64,000 nucleotides of DNA from Sphingopyxis sp. JAI108 (GCF_013410105.1 NZ_JACCCJ010000001.1:496001-560000), one strand, 5' to 3'. Numbered from the stretch's first letter, positions 36,700 to 46,677 are shown. The notes: a model not told the origin generated them from the sequence alone. Made by a program: numbers and translations.

Positions 36700-37449
36700 T
36701 CATCCCGGTTTGCGGAAGCGCAGCGCGAACTGGTCGGTCTTGCCGCGGATTTCCTTGTCGAAGACATTGGCGCTACGCGGATCGTCGGGGCGGCGATAGA
36801 GGTCGTTTTCGGCTTCGAGCTTGAAGCCCGCGCCGGTCAGCGCGGCAACGACCGCATCCTTGTCGATCCGGTGCAGGCTGTCGGACAAGGCCGTGCCGCT
36901 GCCGTCGGCGGCGCTATGGTCGACGACGACCAAAGTGCCGCCGGGTTTGAGCGCCGCGAACAAGGCCGCGCTCGCCATGGCGCCGGTGCCTTCGGGGAAG
37001 GGCTTCAGATAGAGGTCGTGGAAATTCTGCACGGTGATGATCGTGTCGAGCGGTTCGGGAAAGGCGGGCGCCGCGAAGGGTCCGGCGACGGCATCGACAT
37101 TGGCATAGGCGGCGTCGACCGCCGCCTGATCGTCGCCATATTGTTTCTTGAAGGCGATGAATTCGGCGGGCTGGAAGCCATAGACCTTGCCCGCCGGACC
37201 GACCGCGGCGGCGAGCAGGCGTGTGACATAGCCGCCGCCCATGACGAAATCGCCGACCTTTTCTCCCGGCGCGATCTCGGCGAACGCGAGCAGTTCGGCG
37301 GGCTTGCGCGCGGCGTCGCGTGTCCGGTCGTCGGCGGGGCGCGCGGGATCGGCGAGCGCGGCGCGATAGTCGGGGGCAGCCGCCTCCTTGGCAGCGAGCG
37401 GGGTCGCCGAGACGGCGAGCAGCAGGGCGAGGGTAAGCGGACGGATCAT
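36700..37449 (-). CDS. exported methyltransferase-like protein
   Basis: 249 residues. A typical signal peptide (MIRPLTLALLLAVSATPLAAKEA) precedes a class I methyltransferase-like domain: EIAPGEKVGDFVMGGGYVTRLLAAAVGPAGKVYGFQ is motif I with the usual GxGxG altered to MGGGY, and LKPGGTLVVVDHSA is the post-III strand. A periplasmic location is odd because S-adenosylmethionine is cytosolic; related exported proteins are common in sphingomonads and xanthomonads with no known activity. The internal start at 37449 is chosen for the signal peptide. Confidence 0.78.
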   Translation of the reverse strand: MIRPLTLALLLAVSATPLAAKEAAAPDYRAALADPARPADDRTRDAARKPAELLAFAEIAPGEKVGDFVMGGGYVTRLLAAAVGPAGKVYGFQPAEFIAFKKQYGDDQAAVDAAYANVDAVAGPFAAPAFPEPLDTIITVQNFHDLYLKPFPEGTGAMASAALFAALKPGGTLVVVDHSAADGSGTALSDSLHRIDKDAVVAALTGAGFKLEAENDLYRRPDDPRSANVFDKEIRGKTDQFALRFRKPG

Positions 37450-37572
37450 GGCATCGACTCCCTTTGGTGTATCGCGCCAGTATAACAGCATCGCGCCACC
37501 TGCGCCCGCTTATTTGCATCTCGCGATTTTGATGATAGGTTTTTCTGTGAAACTAAAAATCGGGAGACGGAC

Positions 37573-39312
37573 ATGCATGATCTGGTGATTCGCGGCGGCA
37601 CCGTCGTCGATGGTTCGGGCGGCGCGCCCTTCGTTGCCGACGTCGCGGTCGATGGCGACCGCATCGTCGCGGTGGGCGAAAATCTGGGGCCCGCGCGCGA
37701 GGAAATCGACGCCAGCGGCAAGATCGTCACCCCCGGCTTCGTCGACGTCCACACCCATTATGACGGGCAGGCGACGTGGGACGCCGAAATGGCGCCGTCG
37801 AGCTGGCACGGCGTCACCACCGTCGTGATGGGCAATTGCGGCGTCGGTTTCGCGCCCGCCAAGCCCGACCGCCACGAATGGCTGATTTCGCTGATGGAAG
37901 GCGTCGAGGATATTCCGGGCACCGCGCTCGCCGAGGGCATGACGTGGGATTGGGAGACCTTCCCCGAATATATGGATGCGCTCGAAAAGCTGCCGCGCAC
38001 CGTCGATGTCGCGTGCCACGTTCCGCACGGCGCGGTGCGCGCCTATGTGCTCGGCGATCGCGAGAAACCCGGCGCCGTCCCGACCGACGAAGATATCGCC
38101 GAAATGTCGCGCATCGTCGAGGAAGGCGTGCGCGCGGGCGCGCTCGGTTTCTCGACCAGCCGCACGGTGCTCCACAAGTCGATCGACGGCGAGCTCGTCC
38201 CCGGCACCACCGCGACGGCGGAGGAGCTGATCGCGATCGGCCGTGCGATGGGCCGCGTCGGTTATGGCGTGTTCGAAATGGCGAGCGACCTGAAACGCGA
38301 GTGGAACGAGTTTCAGTGGATGGGCGACCTCAGCCGCGAAACCGGGTTGCCGGTGACCTTCGCTGCGCTCCAGTCGATCGCCAAGGAACTGCCGCTGGAA
38401 GAGCAGATCGAGGAGATGCGGCGCCAGAATGCGACCGGCGCCAACATCGTCGCGCAGATCGCGCTGCGCGGCAACGGCATCATCATGGCGTGGCAGGGGA
38501 CGGTACACCCGTTCCGTTTCAAACCCGCGTGGAACGAGATCATCGATCTGCCGTGGGATCAGCAACTCGCGAAGCTGAAAGACCCGGCGTTCAAGGCGCG
38601 GATGATCGAAGAGGAGAATGTCTGGCCCGAAAGCGACATTATCGACTTCCTGAAAATCGTCGCGCTCGGCTGGCCGGTGCAGTTCGAGATGGACCCCGAC
38701 TTCAATTACGAGCCGAAGATGGACGAAAGCATCATGGCGCGCGCCACCGCCGCCGGGGTCAGCCCGTCTGAATATGCCTATGACCTGCTGATGAAGGACG
38801 AGGGCAAGGGCTTCATCTATTTCCCGATCTTGAACTACCGCGACGGCAACCTCAACTTCCTCGAGGATCTGCAAGCCGCCGACGACACGGTGAACAGCCT
38901 GTCCGACGGCGGCGCGCATTGCGGGACGATCTGCGACGCGGCGTCGCCGACCTTCATGCTCCAGCATTGGGTGCGCGACCGCGCAGGCAAGCGCATCGCG
39001 CTCGAACATGCGGTAAAACGCCAGTGCCGCGACACCGCCTTGCTCTATGGGCTCGAAGATCGCGGCGTCCTCGCGCCAGGCTATCTCGCCGATCTCAACG
39101 TCATCGATATGGACGCGATCAAGCTCGGCAAGCCGTGGCTCGCGTTCGACTTGCCCGCGGGCGGCAAGCGCCTGCTGCAAAAGGCCGATGGCTATGTCGC
39201 GACGATCAAGTCGGGCGAAGTCACGTTCCGCGATGGCGCGATGCAGGGGCCAACCCCCGGCGGCGTTATCCGCGGCCCGCAACGTGTCGAAATGGCGATG
39301 GCGGCGGAATGA
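37573..39312 (+). CDS. N-acyl-D-amino-acid deacylase / amidohydrolase family
   Basis: 579 residues of the urease-type amidohydrolase superfamily. [10 protein letters not shown] at the start and [14 protein letters not shown] at about 57-70 give the first HxH metal site; [10 protein letters not shown] and the [12 protein letters not shown] region near 440 complete the D-aminoacylase pattern. It hydrolyses N-acyl-D-amino acids or related amides in the cytosol; the exact substrate is open. GGGAGACGGAC precedes the ATG. Its stop overlaps the reductase start by ATGA. Confidence 0.85.
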   Translation: MHDLVIRGGTVVDGSGGAPFVADVAVDGDRIVAVGENLGPAREEIDASGKIVTPGFVDVHTHYDGQATWDAEMAPSSWHGVTTVVMGNCGVGFAPAKPDRHEWLISLMEGVEDIPGTALAEGMTWDWETFPEYMDALEKLPRTVDVACHVPHGAVRAYVLGDREKPGAVPTDEDIAEMSRIVEEGVRAGALGFSTSRTVLHKSIDGELVPGTTATAEELIAIGRAMGRVGYGVFEMASDLKREWNEFQWMGDLSRETGLPVTFAALQSIAKELPLEEQIEEMRRQNATGANIVAQIALRGNGIIMAWQGTVHPFRFKPAWNEIIDLPWDQQLAKLKDPAFKARMIEEENVWPESDIIDFLKIVALGWPVQFEMDPDFNYEPKMDESIMARATAAGVSPSEYAYDLLMKDEGKGFIYFPILNYRDGNLNFLEDLQAADDTVNSLSDGGAHCGTICDAASPTFMLQHWVRDRAGKRIALEHAVKRQCRDTALLYGLEDRGVLAPGYLADLNVIDMDAIKLGKPWLAFDLPAGGKRLLQKADGYVATIKSGEVTFRDGAMQGPTPGGVIRGPQRVEMAMAAE

Positions 39313-40319
39313 TGCGCGGCGTCCGGCTGCACGCCCCCGCTTCGCTCGACAATCTGCGGCTCACCGATCTGGCCGATCCCGGCGATCCGGGGCCGGGAGA
39401 GATCCGCGTTCGCTTGGCCGCATCGTCGCTCAACTTCCACGACTATGCCGTGGTGACGGGCATGATCCCCGCTGCTGACGGTCGTATCCCGATGTCCGAC
39501 GGAGCCGGGACGGTCGAGGCGGTCGGCGACGGGGTGACGCAGTTCAAGCCGGGCGACACCGTCGTCTCGACCTTCTTCCCCGACTGGATCGACGGCGCGC
39601 CGCCCGCGACCGCGTTTCGCGGCGTGCCGGGCGACGGCATCGACGGCTATGCGCGCGAGATTGTCGTGACGCCCGAGCACTGGTTCACCGGGGCGCCGAC
39701 AGGCTATTCGGCGGCCGAAGCCGCGACCTTGACCTGCGCCGGGCTGACGGCGTGGCGCGCCTTGTTCGTCGATGGCCGCACACGACCGGGCTCGACCGTG
39801 CTGGTGCAGGGCAGCGGCGGCGTGTCGGTGTTCGCCTTGCAATTCGCGAAGGCCGCCGGCGCGCGGGTGATTGCGACGAGTTCTTCCGATGCCAAGCTCG
39901 AACGGTTGAAGGCGCTCGGTGCCGACGAGCTGGTCAATTACAAGGAGGTGCCCGCCTGGGGCGCGAAGGCGCTCGAGCTGACCGGAGGAGCCGGGGTCGA
40001 TACCGTCGTCGAGATCGGTGGCGCCGGCACCCTCGACCAGTCGATGGTCGCGGCGCGCGTCGGCGGGCATGTCGCGCTGATCGGCGTGCTCGCGGGGTTC
40101 GCGGGCCCCGTCCAGACCGCGCTGTTGATGGCGAAGAATCTGCGCGTGCAGGGCCTCACCGTCGGCAGCCGCCAGCAACAGCTCGATATGATCGCGGGCG
40201 TCGAGACGAATGGCATCCGGCCCATTATCAGCGACCATTTCCCGCTCGAGAAGCTCGCCGACGCCTTCCGGCACCAGGCCGCGAACGCGCATTTCGGCAA
40301 GATTGTTGTCGATATCTGA
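39309..40319 (+). CDS. NAD(P)-dependent alcohol dehydrogenase-like, MDR superfamily
   Basis: 336 residues. N-terminal GroES-like domain (GEIRVRLAASSLNFHDYAVVTG) and Rossmann domain with VLVQGSGGVSVFALQFAKAAGA, where the usual GxGxxG is GSGGVS. The structural and catalytic zinc cysteines are absent, so it is closer to quinone oxidoreductase/zinc-free members. It starts at the ATGATG that overlaps the amidohydrolase stop and is likely co-expressed with it. The substrate is unknown. Confidence 0.85.
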   Translation: MMRGVRLHAPASLDNLRLTDLADPGDPGPGEIRVRLAASSLNFHDYAVVTGMIPAADGRIPMSDGAGTVEAVGDGVTQFKPGDTVVSTFFPDWIDGAPPATAFRGVPGDGIDGYAREIVVTPEHWFTGAPTGYSAAEAATLTCAGLTAWRALFVDGRTRPGSTVLVQGSGGVSVFALQFAKAAGARVIATSSSDAKLERLKALGADELVNYKEVPAWGAKALELTGGAGVDTVVEIGGAGTLDQSMVAARVGGHVALIGVLAGFAGPVQTALLMAKNLRVQGLTVGSRQQQLDMIAGVETNGIRPIISDHFPLEKLADAFRHQAANAHFGKIVVDI

Positions 40320-40328
40320 TCCGGGGTT

Positions 40329-41681
40329 TTAGCGCGCCAGCAGGTCCGAAGGCAGCGTCGGTTCGCTGACGATCCGCTCCATGCGCCGCCACATCTCGTC
40401 GCGGCTTGGATTGCCGCGCTCGACCCAGGCGCGGACCATCGTCTCGCCGAGGCCGTAGTTGATGACATAGCTGCGATACTGGTCGGTGAAGCGCACCGAC
40501 TGTTCGGCACGCTCGCGCGAGACGAGCAGATATTTCTGCGTCAGCAGGGTCGCGGTGGTGCGGTCGATTTCGCCGTCGAGATATTGCTGCGCGATCGTCA
40601 GCCGCGCGCCCGACGCGCGCTTGATCGCTTTCAGCAGCTGCCAATAGCGGTCGTCCGCCGGCACCGCGATCTCGGCGATCGGCATCAATATGTCGCGCTC
40701 GGTATCGGCCTTGCTGCTCGCGGGAAAGGCGAGGTCGATGCCGTAATTGGCGCTGCCTTCGGCGATCAGGCTCTGCGGGCTGTAGAGCGGGTAGACGCTG
40801 AATTCGGTCCAGCCGCGCGCTTTGACCAGCTTTTCTTCGAGCTTCATGTTGAGGAGGTGGTGCCCCGGATAGCCCTCGTGGCATCCGAGATCGAGCGCGC
40901 GCGACAGGCGGATCGGCAGGTCGGTGTTGACCTGGATCAGGCTGTGATAGCCGCCGTGGTAATAATTATAGCCGCTCCAGCTCTTGTCGGTGACGAATTC
41001 GAGACGGAAGCTCTCGCCCTCGGGCATCGCGATATGCGCCATGCTGCGCCCGCGGCAGCGCGCGATCGCGGTGTCGAAGGTCTTTTGCAGCCGGTCCTTC
41101 GGGATGGTGAAACCGTCGAGATAGGCCTCGACGCGGTCGGCGAGCGCGCCTTCGCCGGGGACCAGTTTTTCGATCCTGGCGAGTTCGGTGTCGTAGCTGG
41201 CGAGCGGCTTGAGCTGCGGGCGCACGCCGAACAATCGCTCGGCTTCGTCGGCGAAGGCGAAGCGCGTGCCCTGCATCATCATCAATCGCGTCTCGGCGGC
41301 GCGAAGCTGGGCGCGGAGGAAGGCCGCGCGGCGTTTCGCGAGCGGGTCGGAGATACGCCGCGCGGCGATATCGACCTCCGCCATCAGGGCGCGCGTCGCC
41401 GCGAGCAGCGCGGCCTTGTCACGCGGCGCCGCCTCGGCCGCCTTTTGCAGTTCGGGCGGGCCGTAATAGGCGTCGATATAGCCCGGCTCATGCGTCCCGA
41501 TTTCGAGGCTGAGGCGCAGGTAAGAGGCGGCGATTTCATCGAGCGCTTTCGTCGAGGCCGCGGCGCGGCGCACGTCGAGCGTCGCGACGCCGGGTGTGGC
41601 GGCCGTTTGCTTCGTAGCCGTCGCGGCGCAGCCCGACAGGACCGCGGCGGCAATCAGTGACAGGAAAATCGGCTTGTGCAT
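40329..41681 (-). CDS. DUF885 family exported protein, predicted metallopeptidase
   Basis: 450 residues with a lipoprotein-type signal (LIAAAVLSGCAAT, Cys at about 18). The body is almost all helical, as in DUF885, and contains the HExxxxHH-like motif DLGCHEGYPGHHLLNM near 275, followed by EGSANYGIDLAF, which supplies a third glutamate ligand. DUF885 proteins are predicted zinc peptidases of the M2/M3-like fold. It sits 8 bases downstream of nhaA and may be cotranscribed. Confidence 0.82.
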   Translation of the reverse strand: MHKPIFLSLIAAAVLSGCAATATKQTAATPGVATLDVRRAAASTKALDEIAASYLRLSLEIGTHEPGYIDAYYGPPELQKAAEAAPRDKAALLAATRALMAEVDIAARRISDPLAKRRAAFLRAQLRAAETRLMMMQGTRFAFADEAERLFGVRPQLKPLASYDTELARIEKLVPGEGALADRVEAYLDGFTIPKDRLQKTFDTAIARCRGRSMAHIAMPEGESFRLEFVTDKSWSGYNYYHGGYHSLIQVNTDLPIRLSRALDLGCHEGYPGHHLLNMKLEEKLVKARGWTEFSVYPLYSPQSLIAEGSANYGIDLAFPASSKADTERDILMPIAEIAVPADDRYWQLLKAIKRASGARLTIAQQYLDGEIDRTTATLLTQKYLLVSRERAEQSVRFTDQYRSYVINYGLGETMVRAWVERGNPSRDEMWRRMERIVSEPTLPSDLLAR

Positions 41682-41689
41682 GTCCTGGC

Positions 41690-42964
41690 CTAGCCCTGGC
41701 CTTCGGACGTGTCGCGGACGTCGCCGTCGGCGGCGATTTCTCCGTTCGAGGCGCTTTCGACCGCGCTATGCTGCGGATGAAGCGGGGCGAAGCGCAGGAC
41801 GGCAAAGCCCACGAGCGCGGCCACCAGCGATCCCATCAGAATGCCGATCTTCGCTTCCTCGACGAGCAGCGTGTCGCCGGGAAAGGCCAGCCCGCCGATG
41901 AACAGGCTCATCGTGAAGCCGATCCCGCACAGCATTGCAACGCCATAGACCTGCAGCCATGTCGCGCCGCGCAGCCTTCCCGCGATGCCGAGTTTGACCG
42001 AAAGCCAGACGCTGCCGAAAATGCCGACTTGCTTGCCGAGGAACAGGCCTGCAGCGATGCCGAGCGGCAAGGGCGCGAAAATCTGGTCGATCCCGAGCCC
42101 TCGAATATCGACCCCGGCGTTGGCGAAGCCGAACAAAGGCACGATCGCGAAGGCCACCCAGGGGTGCAGCGCATGTTCGAGCCGGTGCAGCGGCGACGTT
42201 CGGCTGTCGGGTGCGCCCGGGGTGCGCTCGAACGGAATCGCCATCGCGGCGAGTACGCCCGCGATCGTCGCATGGACGCCCGACAGCAGCATCGCATACC
42301 AGAGAAGGAGGAACATCAGCAGGTAGAGGATGAGGCTCTTCACCCCCGAACGGTTCATCACGAACATGAGGGCGAGGATCGCCGCCGCGGCGCCGAGCGC
42401 GGCCATGTTGATCTCGGCCGTGTAAAAAAGCGCGATGATCGCGACCGCGCCCATGTCGTCGACGATCGCGACGGTGACGAGGAACAGCTTGAGCGACGTC
42501 GGCGCGCGCTTGCCGAGCAGCGCGAGCACCCCCATCGCAAAAGCGATGTCGGTCGCCGCCGGGATCGCCCAACCCTGCGCCAGCCCCGGCTCTTTTCCGG
42601 CGAAAAGCATGTAGAGCGCGGCTGGCACCGCCATACCGGCCGCCGCAGCGATGAACGGCAACCGCCGCCGGTCCCAGCTCGCCAGCCGCCCATCAACGAA
42701 CTCGCGCTTGATCTCCAGCCCGACGAGCAGGAAAAACACCGCCATCAACCCGTCGTTGATCCACAGGTGAACGGTCATCGGGCCGAGCTTGTCGGTGAGT
42801 ACCGGGCCGGTCACCGCGTGAATCGCGTGCTCATACGTCTCGGCGAATGCCGAATTGGCGACAATCATCGCCAAAATGGCGGCGAAAATGAGCAGCATGC
42901 CGCCGGCACTCTCGCTCTCCAGAAAATCACGCAATGCAGAACGGGGCGGAAAACTGCGAGTCAT
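41690..42964 (-). CDS. nhaA: Na+/H+ antiporter NhaA
   Basis: 424 residues with about twelve membrane helices. Signature segments are FFLLVGLEIKREFVDG, PAATDIAFAMGVLALLG (with the ion-binding aspartate pair split as TDIAFA and VAIVDDMGAVAIIALFYT). NhaA expels sodium in exchange for protons at the inner membrane and confers salt and alkali tolerance. The N-terminus FPPRSALRDFLESESAGGMLL is standard. A Glu/Asp-rich cytoplasmic tail ends the protein. Confidence 0.93.
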   Translation of the reverse strand: MTRSFPPRSALRDFLESESAGGMLLIFAAILAMIVANSAFAETYEHAIHAVTGPVLTDKLGPMTVHLWINDGLMAVFFLLVGLEIKREFVDGRLASWDRRRLPFIAAAAGMAVPAALYMLFAGKEPGLAQGWAIPAATDIAFAMGVLALLGKRAPTSLKLFLVTVAIVDDMGAVAIIALFYTAEINMAALGAAAAILALMFVMNRSGVKSLILYLLMFLLLWYAMLLSGVHATIAGVLAAMAIPFERTPGAPDSRTSPLHRLEHALHPWVAFAIVPLFGFANAGVDIRGLGIDQIFAPLPLGIAAGLFLGKQVGIFGSVWLSVKLGIAGRLRGATWLQVYGVAMLCGIGFTMSLFIGGLAFPGDTLLVEEAKIGILMGSLVAALVGFAVLRFAPLHPQHSAVESASNGEIAADGDVRDTSEGQG

Positions 42965-43063
42965 GGGTAAGCTATTTCCTTATTTCGTCAGTCAGTTTGA
43001 CAATAACCGGCGGAATGGCGCCGACTTTACAAACCGTCTCCATTCACTAGCACTATAGGTACG

Positions 43064-43080
43064 GATGACATTAGGTCATC
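43064..43080. promoter_or_regulatory. short palindrome in the nhaA/glycosyltransferase gap
   Basis: GATGAC, ATTAG, GTCATC is a perfect 6-bp inverted repeat 21 bases before the TTG start of the glycosyltransferase gene, in the 137-base divergent gap. It may be an operator or the stem of a leader hairpin. No confident promoter was found. Confidence 0.35.
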
Positions 43081-43101
43081 GGGGGGCGCGGGGCTAGCAT
43101 A

Positions 43102-44526
43102 TTGGGGCTGTCGACCGCATGGCTGGAATGGCTGGTGTTCGGCGCCGGTCATGAACTGATGCTGTTCGCATCGGTGGGAATATTGCTGATCGGGCTCGAC
43201 GATCTGCTGTTCGACGCCTTGTGGCTGGCGACGCGCCGCCGTGACCCGGCGCCGGCGCCCGATGCCCCGCCAATCGACGGACGCTTTGCGATCTTCGTGC
43301 CGGCGTGGGACGAAGCCGAAGTGCTTCCGGCGATGCTGCATCGGACTATGGCGGCGTGGCAAGGGGAGGATTTCCGGCTTTATGTCGGCTGCTACCCCAA
43401 CGACGCCGCGACGCTGTTCGCCGTGTCGCCGCTGGTCGCGCGCGACCGGCGGCTGCGGTTGGTGATCGGCAGCCGCGAGGGGCCGACGACCAAGGGCGAC
43501 AATCTCAACCGGCTCTGGGCGGCGCTTGGCGAGGACGAACGCGCCGAGGGCATGCGCTTCGCCGCGATCGTCCTTCACGATGCCGAGGACCATGTGCATC
43601 CCGACGAGCTTCAGCTCTATCGCCGCCATCTTGGCGAGCATGCCATGGTGCAAATCCCCGTCATGCCCTTGATCGCGCACAAGGAACGCTGGATCGGCGG
43701 TCATTATGCGGACGAATTTGCCGAGGCGCATGGCAAGGAGCTGGCCGTTCGCTCGAGCCTTGGCCTGCCGTTGCCGTCGGCGGGCGTCGGTTGCGCGCTG
43801 ACGCGAAGCGCACTGGCGCTGTTGGCGATCGAACGCGGCGGCGAGCCGTTTCGCTGCGACAGCCTGACCGAAGATTATGAGATCGGCATGTTGATCGGCA
43901 CCTATGGCCTCGGAACGCGTTTCATCGACACGGCCGGGCCGGCGGGCGATAGGATCGTCTCGCGGGGTGCCTTTCCCGGCGAAATCGAAAAGGCGGTGCG
44001 GCAGAAATCGCGCTGGATTGCGGGAATCGCGCTCGCCGGATGGGATCACCTCGGCTGGCCGGGTTCGCGGCGCAAGGTGCCCGGCCTTCCCGCAGGTCGC
44101 GCGTGGCTCGCGCGCTGGATGCTGTGGCGCGATCGGCGTGCGCCGCTGGCCTCGCTCATTCTCCTCCCCGCTTATGCGGGGGCCGTCGTGGCGCTACTGG
44201 GTGTGGCGGGGCGGCTGGTTCTGGGCTGGGATGCGATCCTTCTGGGTGACGGCTTGCGGCTGCTCCTGACCTTCAACCTGTTGCTGCTCTGCTGGCGGCT
44301 TGGAATGCGCGGGCATTTCACCGCGCGATGGTATGGCCCCGGCGAGGCGATGGCTGCGATACCGCGCGCCTTTTTCTCGAATGTGGTCGCGATTCTTGCC
44401 GCACGGCGCGCCATCATCCTTTACTGGCGGATGCTGCGATCGGGCGAGGTGGTGTGGGACAAGACCGACCATCCCCGAAGCGAGCCGGTGCATGAGGAGG
44501 TTCTGGCGCGGCGGGTGGCACGATGA
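43102..44526 (+). CDS. membrane glycosyltransferase, NfrB-like
   Basis: 474 residues. An N-terminal membrane helix is followed by a family-2 glycosyltransferase domain: IFVPAWDEAEVL, DNLNRLWAAL, an acidic HDAEDHVHPDEL metal motif and QKSRWIAGIA, the QxxRW processive signature. Two to three membrane helices close the protein. The pattern resembles the N-terminal part of NfrB, the inner-membrane glycan polymerase behind phage N4 adsorption, without its C-terminal extension. The only upstream start is TTG at 43102. It overlaps the next gene by ATGA. Confidence 0.75.
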   Translation: MGLSTAWLEWLVFGAGHELMLFASVGILLIGLDDLLFDALWLATRRRDPAPAPDAPPIDGRFAIFVPAWDEAEVLPAMLHRTMAAWQGEDFRLYVGCYPNDAATLFAVSPLVARDRRLRLVIGSREGPTTKGDNLNRLWAALGEDERAEGMRFAAIVLHDAEDHVHPDELQLYRRHLGEHAMVQIPVMPLIAHKERWIGGHYADEFAEAHGKELAVRSSLGLPLPSAGVGCALTRSALALLAIERGGEPFRCDSLTEDYEIGMLIGTYGLGTRFIDTAGPAGDRIVSRGAFPGEIEKAVRQKSRWIAGIALAGWDHLGWPGSRRKVPGLPAGRAWLARWMLWRDRRAPLASLILLPAYAGAVVALLGVAGRLVLGWDAILLGDGLRLLLTFNLLLLCWRLGMRGHFTARWYGPGEAMAAIPRAFFSNVVAILAARRAIILYWRMLRSGEVVWDKTDHPRSEPVHEEVLARRVAR

Positions 44527-45662
44527 TGGCGCGCCGCGTCGATGCGCCCCGCGGCGCCCCGCCGCTGCGCTTCCTGTTGCTGTGCGTCGGTGGCTGGACC
44601 GCTCTCAGGATCATGATGGTCTGGAATCCCGCCATGTCGGTGCCGCGAGATGCCATGCCCGCGCGCTGGGCTCCGCCTTCGCCCTTCGCGGAGGGAGGCC
44701 GCCTTCCCGAACGTCCGGCGCCCTCCGTCGGTGCGCTTGGCGTGGCTGCAATGCCGGGGCGCGCGTCCGCGAGCGCGGATTTGGCCGTGCGGCCTTCGTT
44801 TGCGGCAGAGTTCGAGGCGGCCGGAGAGCCTCCCGCAGACGACCTTGGTGCGGATCGCCACAGCCTTCGCTTCGCGTTGATGGCGCGCTTGCTGCCGCCG
44901 CGGCCGGGCGGCGTCGTCCGCTCGGCGGTCGGTTCGCACGAAACGCAATGGTTTCCGTTTTCGCCCGCCGCGCGCGCCGATCCGGGGCAGGGGGAGCCAT
45001 TCTGGATCCGGCGGCAGCTTTCGGGTTGGTCGCTCGGCGGCTGGCTCTATTTGCGCGACGGGTCGGGGGGTACCCCGGACGCGCTCGGCGCCGCGAGCCA
45101 GCTCGGCGGTAGCCAGGCCCGCCTTCGGCTCGCCTATGGTTTCGGCGAAACCGGCCGCGTGCGCGCCTATGGCCGCGCCACGGTCGCGGTGCAGCGTCCC
45201 GCGCAGCGCGAGGTCGCATTCGGCCTCGCGCTCGCGCCGCTTGCAAATCTGCCGGTCGATGTGGCTATCGAGCAGCGCGTTGCCGCGGGAAGGGAGGGGC
45301 GTAGCGCGCTTGCCGTGATGGCTGGCGGCGGGGTGTCCGACGTTGCTTTACCCGCCGGGTTCCGGCTCGACGCTTATGCGCAGGCGGGCGTCGTCGGGGC
45401 GCGGCGGCGTGACGGCTTTGCCGACGGCGCGATCCTTGTCGACCGCCGGCTCGGAGCGGGCGAAACCTCGTTGCGGCTCGGCGCGCTCGCAGCGGGCGCG
45501 GTGCAGCCCGGCGCGGCGCGCGTCGATGTCGGGCCGCGGCTGACGCTGCGCCTGCCCGATGTCGGCGAAGGCAGCCGCATCGCGCTCGACTGGCGCCAGC
45601 GCGTCGCGGGCGATGCGCGCCCCGAAAGCGGTCTGGCGTTGACCCTCGCCGCCGACTTCTGA
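44523..45662 (+). CDS. exported protein with NfrA/BcsC-like C-terminal barrel domain
   Basis: 379 residues. A membrane or signal segment (LRFLLLCVGGWTALRIMMV) precedes a low-complexity stretch, then about 240 residues of alternating strands from SLGGWLYLRDG to the C-terminal LTLAADF, whose terminal Phe fits an outer-membrane barrel. The repeated pattern GSQARLRLAYGFG and PVDVAIEQRVAAGREG recalls the C-terminal domain of NfrA. Coupled to the upstream glycosyltransferase, it may export the glycan. The assignment is from pattern and context only. Confidence 0.6.
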   Translation: MMARRVDAPRGAPPLRFLLLCVGGWTALRIMMVWNPAMSVPRDAMPARWAPPSPFAEGGRLPERPAPSVGALGVAAMPGRASASADLAVRPSFAAEFEAAGEPPADDLGADRHSLRFALMARLLPPRPGGVVRSAVGSHETQWFPFSPAARADPGQGEPFWIRRQLSGWSLGGWLYLRDGSGGTPDALGAASQLGGSQARLRLAYGFGETGRVRAYGRATVAVQRPAQREVAFGLALAPLANLPVDVAIEQRVAAGREGRSALAVMAGGGVSDVALPAGFRLDAYAQAGVVGARRRDGFADGAILVDRRLGAGETSLRLGALAAGAVQPGAARVDVGPRLTLRLPDVGEGSRIALDWRQRVAGDARPESGLALTLAADF

Positions 45663-45768
45663 TCGTGAAAAAATAGCCGTCGCGGCCGATTCCCCGTGCC
45701 GCAAAAATGGTCTAGTGTCCGCGGAATCGCCGCCGTTCCGGTATCGTCGATACGCATTTGGGGCCTTC

Positions 45769-46677
45769 GTGGATCTTTATCTTCCAGTCGCCAATCTCTC
45801 GGTCAATGCGCTGGTCATCATCCTGCTGGGCGGCGGGGTGGGGTTCCTGTCGGGCATGTTCGGCGTCGGCGGCGGCTTCCTGACGACGCCGCTGCTTATC
45901 TTCTATGGCATTCCGCCCACGGTCGCGGCGGCGTCGGCCGCGACGCAGGTGACCGGCGCCAGCGTGTCGGGCGCGCTCGCGCATCTCGAACGCGGCGGGG
46001 TCGACCTGCGCATGGGGGCGGTGCTCGTAGCCGGCGGCCTGCTCGGCTCGCTGGTCGGCGCGGGATTGTTCGAACTGCTCACGGCGTGGGGCCAGATCGA
46101 TACGGTGATCAACATCCTCTATGTCGTCCTGCTCGGCTCGGTCGGTGGGATCATGGCGCGCGAAGCTTTGGGCGCGCTGCGCACCATGCGCGCCGGGCTG
46201 CCCGCGCCCGCGCGCAAGCGGCGCCACCACCCGATGGTCGCGAACCTGCCGCTGCGTTGGCGCTTCTATCGCTCGGGCCTCTATATCTCGCCGCTTGCGC
46301 CGCTGATCCTCGGCATGGTGGTCGGCATATTGACGATGCTGCTCGGCGTCGGCGGCGGCTTCATCATGGTGCCCGCGATGATCTTCCTGCTCGGCATGGG
46401 AACGCAGGTCGTCGTCGGCACGTCGCTGTTCCAGATATTGTTCGTGACGATCGCGACGACGATGGTCCACGCGCTAACGACGGGGGCGGTCGATATCGTG
46501 CTCGCCGGGCTGCTGCTGCTCGGCAGCGTCACCGGCGCGCAGATCGGCGCGCGCTTCGCGCAGCGGGTGAAGCCCGAATATCTGCGCATGGCGCTCGCGG
46601 TCATCGTGCTCCTTGTCGCGGCGCGGATGGCGGTCGATCTCTTCATCCGCCCCGACGAAATCTACACGGTGCAATGA
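45769..46677 (+). CDS. sulfite exporter TauE/SafE (TSUP) family transporter
   Basis: 302 residues with about eight membrane helices arranged as two inverted repeats, each opening with the TSUP signature (GGGVGFLSGMFGVGGGFLTTP and VGILTMLLGVGGGFIMVPA). The family exports sulfite, sulfoacetate or related organosulfur anions. I place the start at the GTG before DLYLPVANLSVN; another GTG at 45715 adds 18 basic residues that look noncoding. It is coupled by ATGA to the next gene. Confidence 0.88.
   Translation: MDLYLPVANLSVNALVIILLGGGVGFLSGMFGVGGGFLTTPLLIFYGIPPTVAAASAATQVTGASVSGALAHLERGGVDLRMGAVLVAGGLLGSLVGAGLFELLTAWGQIDTVINILYVVLLGSVGGIMAREALGALRTMRAGLPAPARKRRHHPMVANLPLRWRFYRSGLYISPLAPLILGMVVGILTMLLGVGGGFIMVPAMIFLLGMGTQVVVGTSLFQILFVTIATTMVHALTTGAVDIVLAGLLLLGSVTGAQIGARFAQRVKPEYLRMALAVIVLLVAARMAVDLFIRPDEIYTVQ

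Noticed and set aside
37510-39282. Minus-strand open frame opposite the amidohydrolase
   Set aside because: Shadow of a gene with clear metal-site motifs; no domain seen in the antisense protein.
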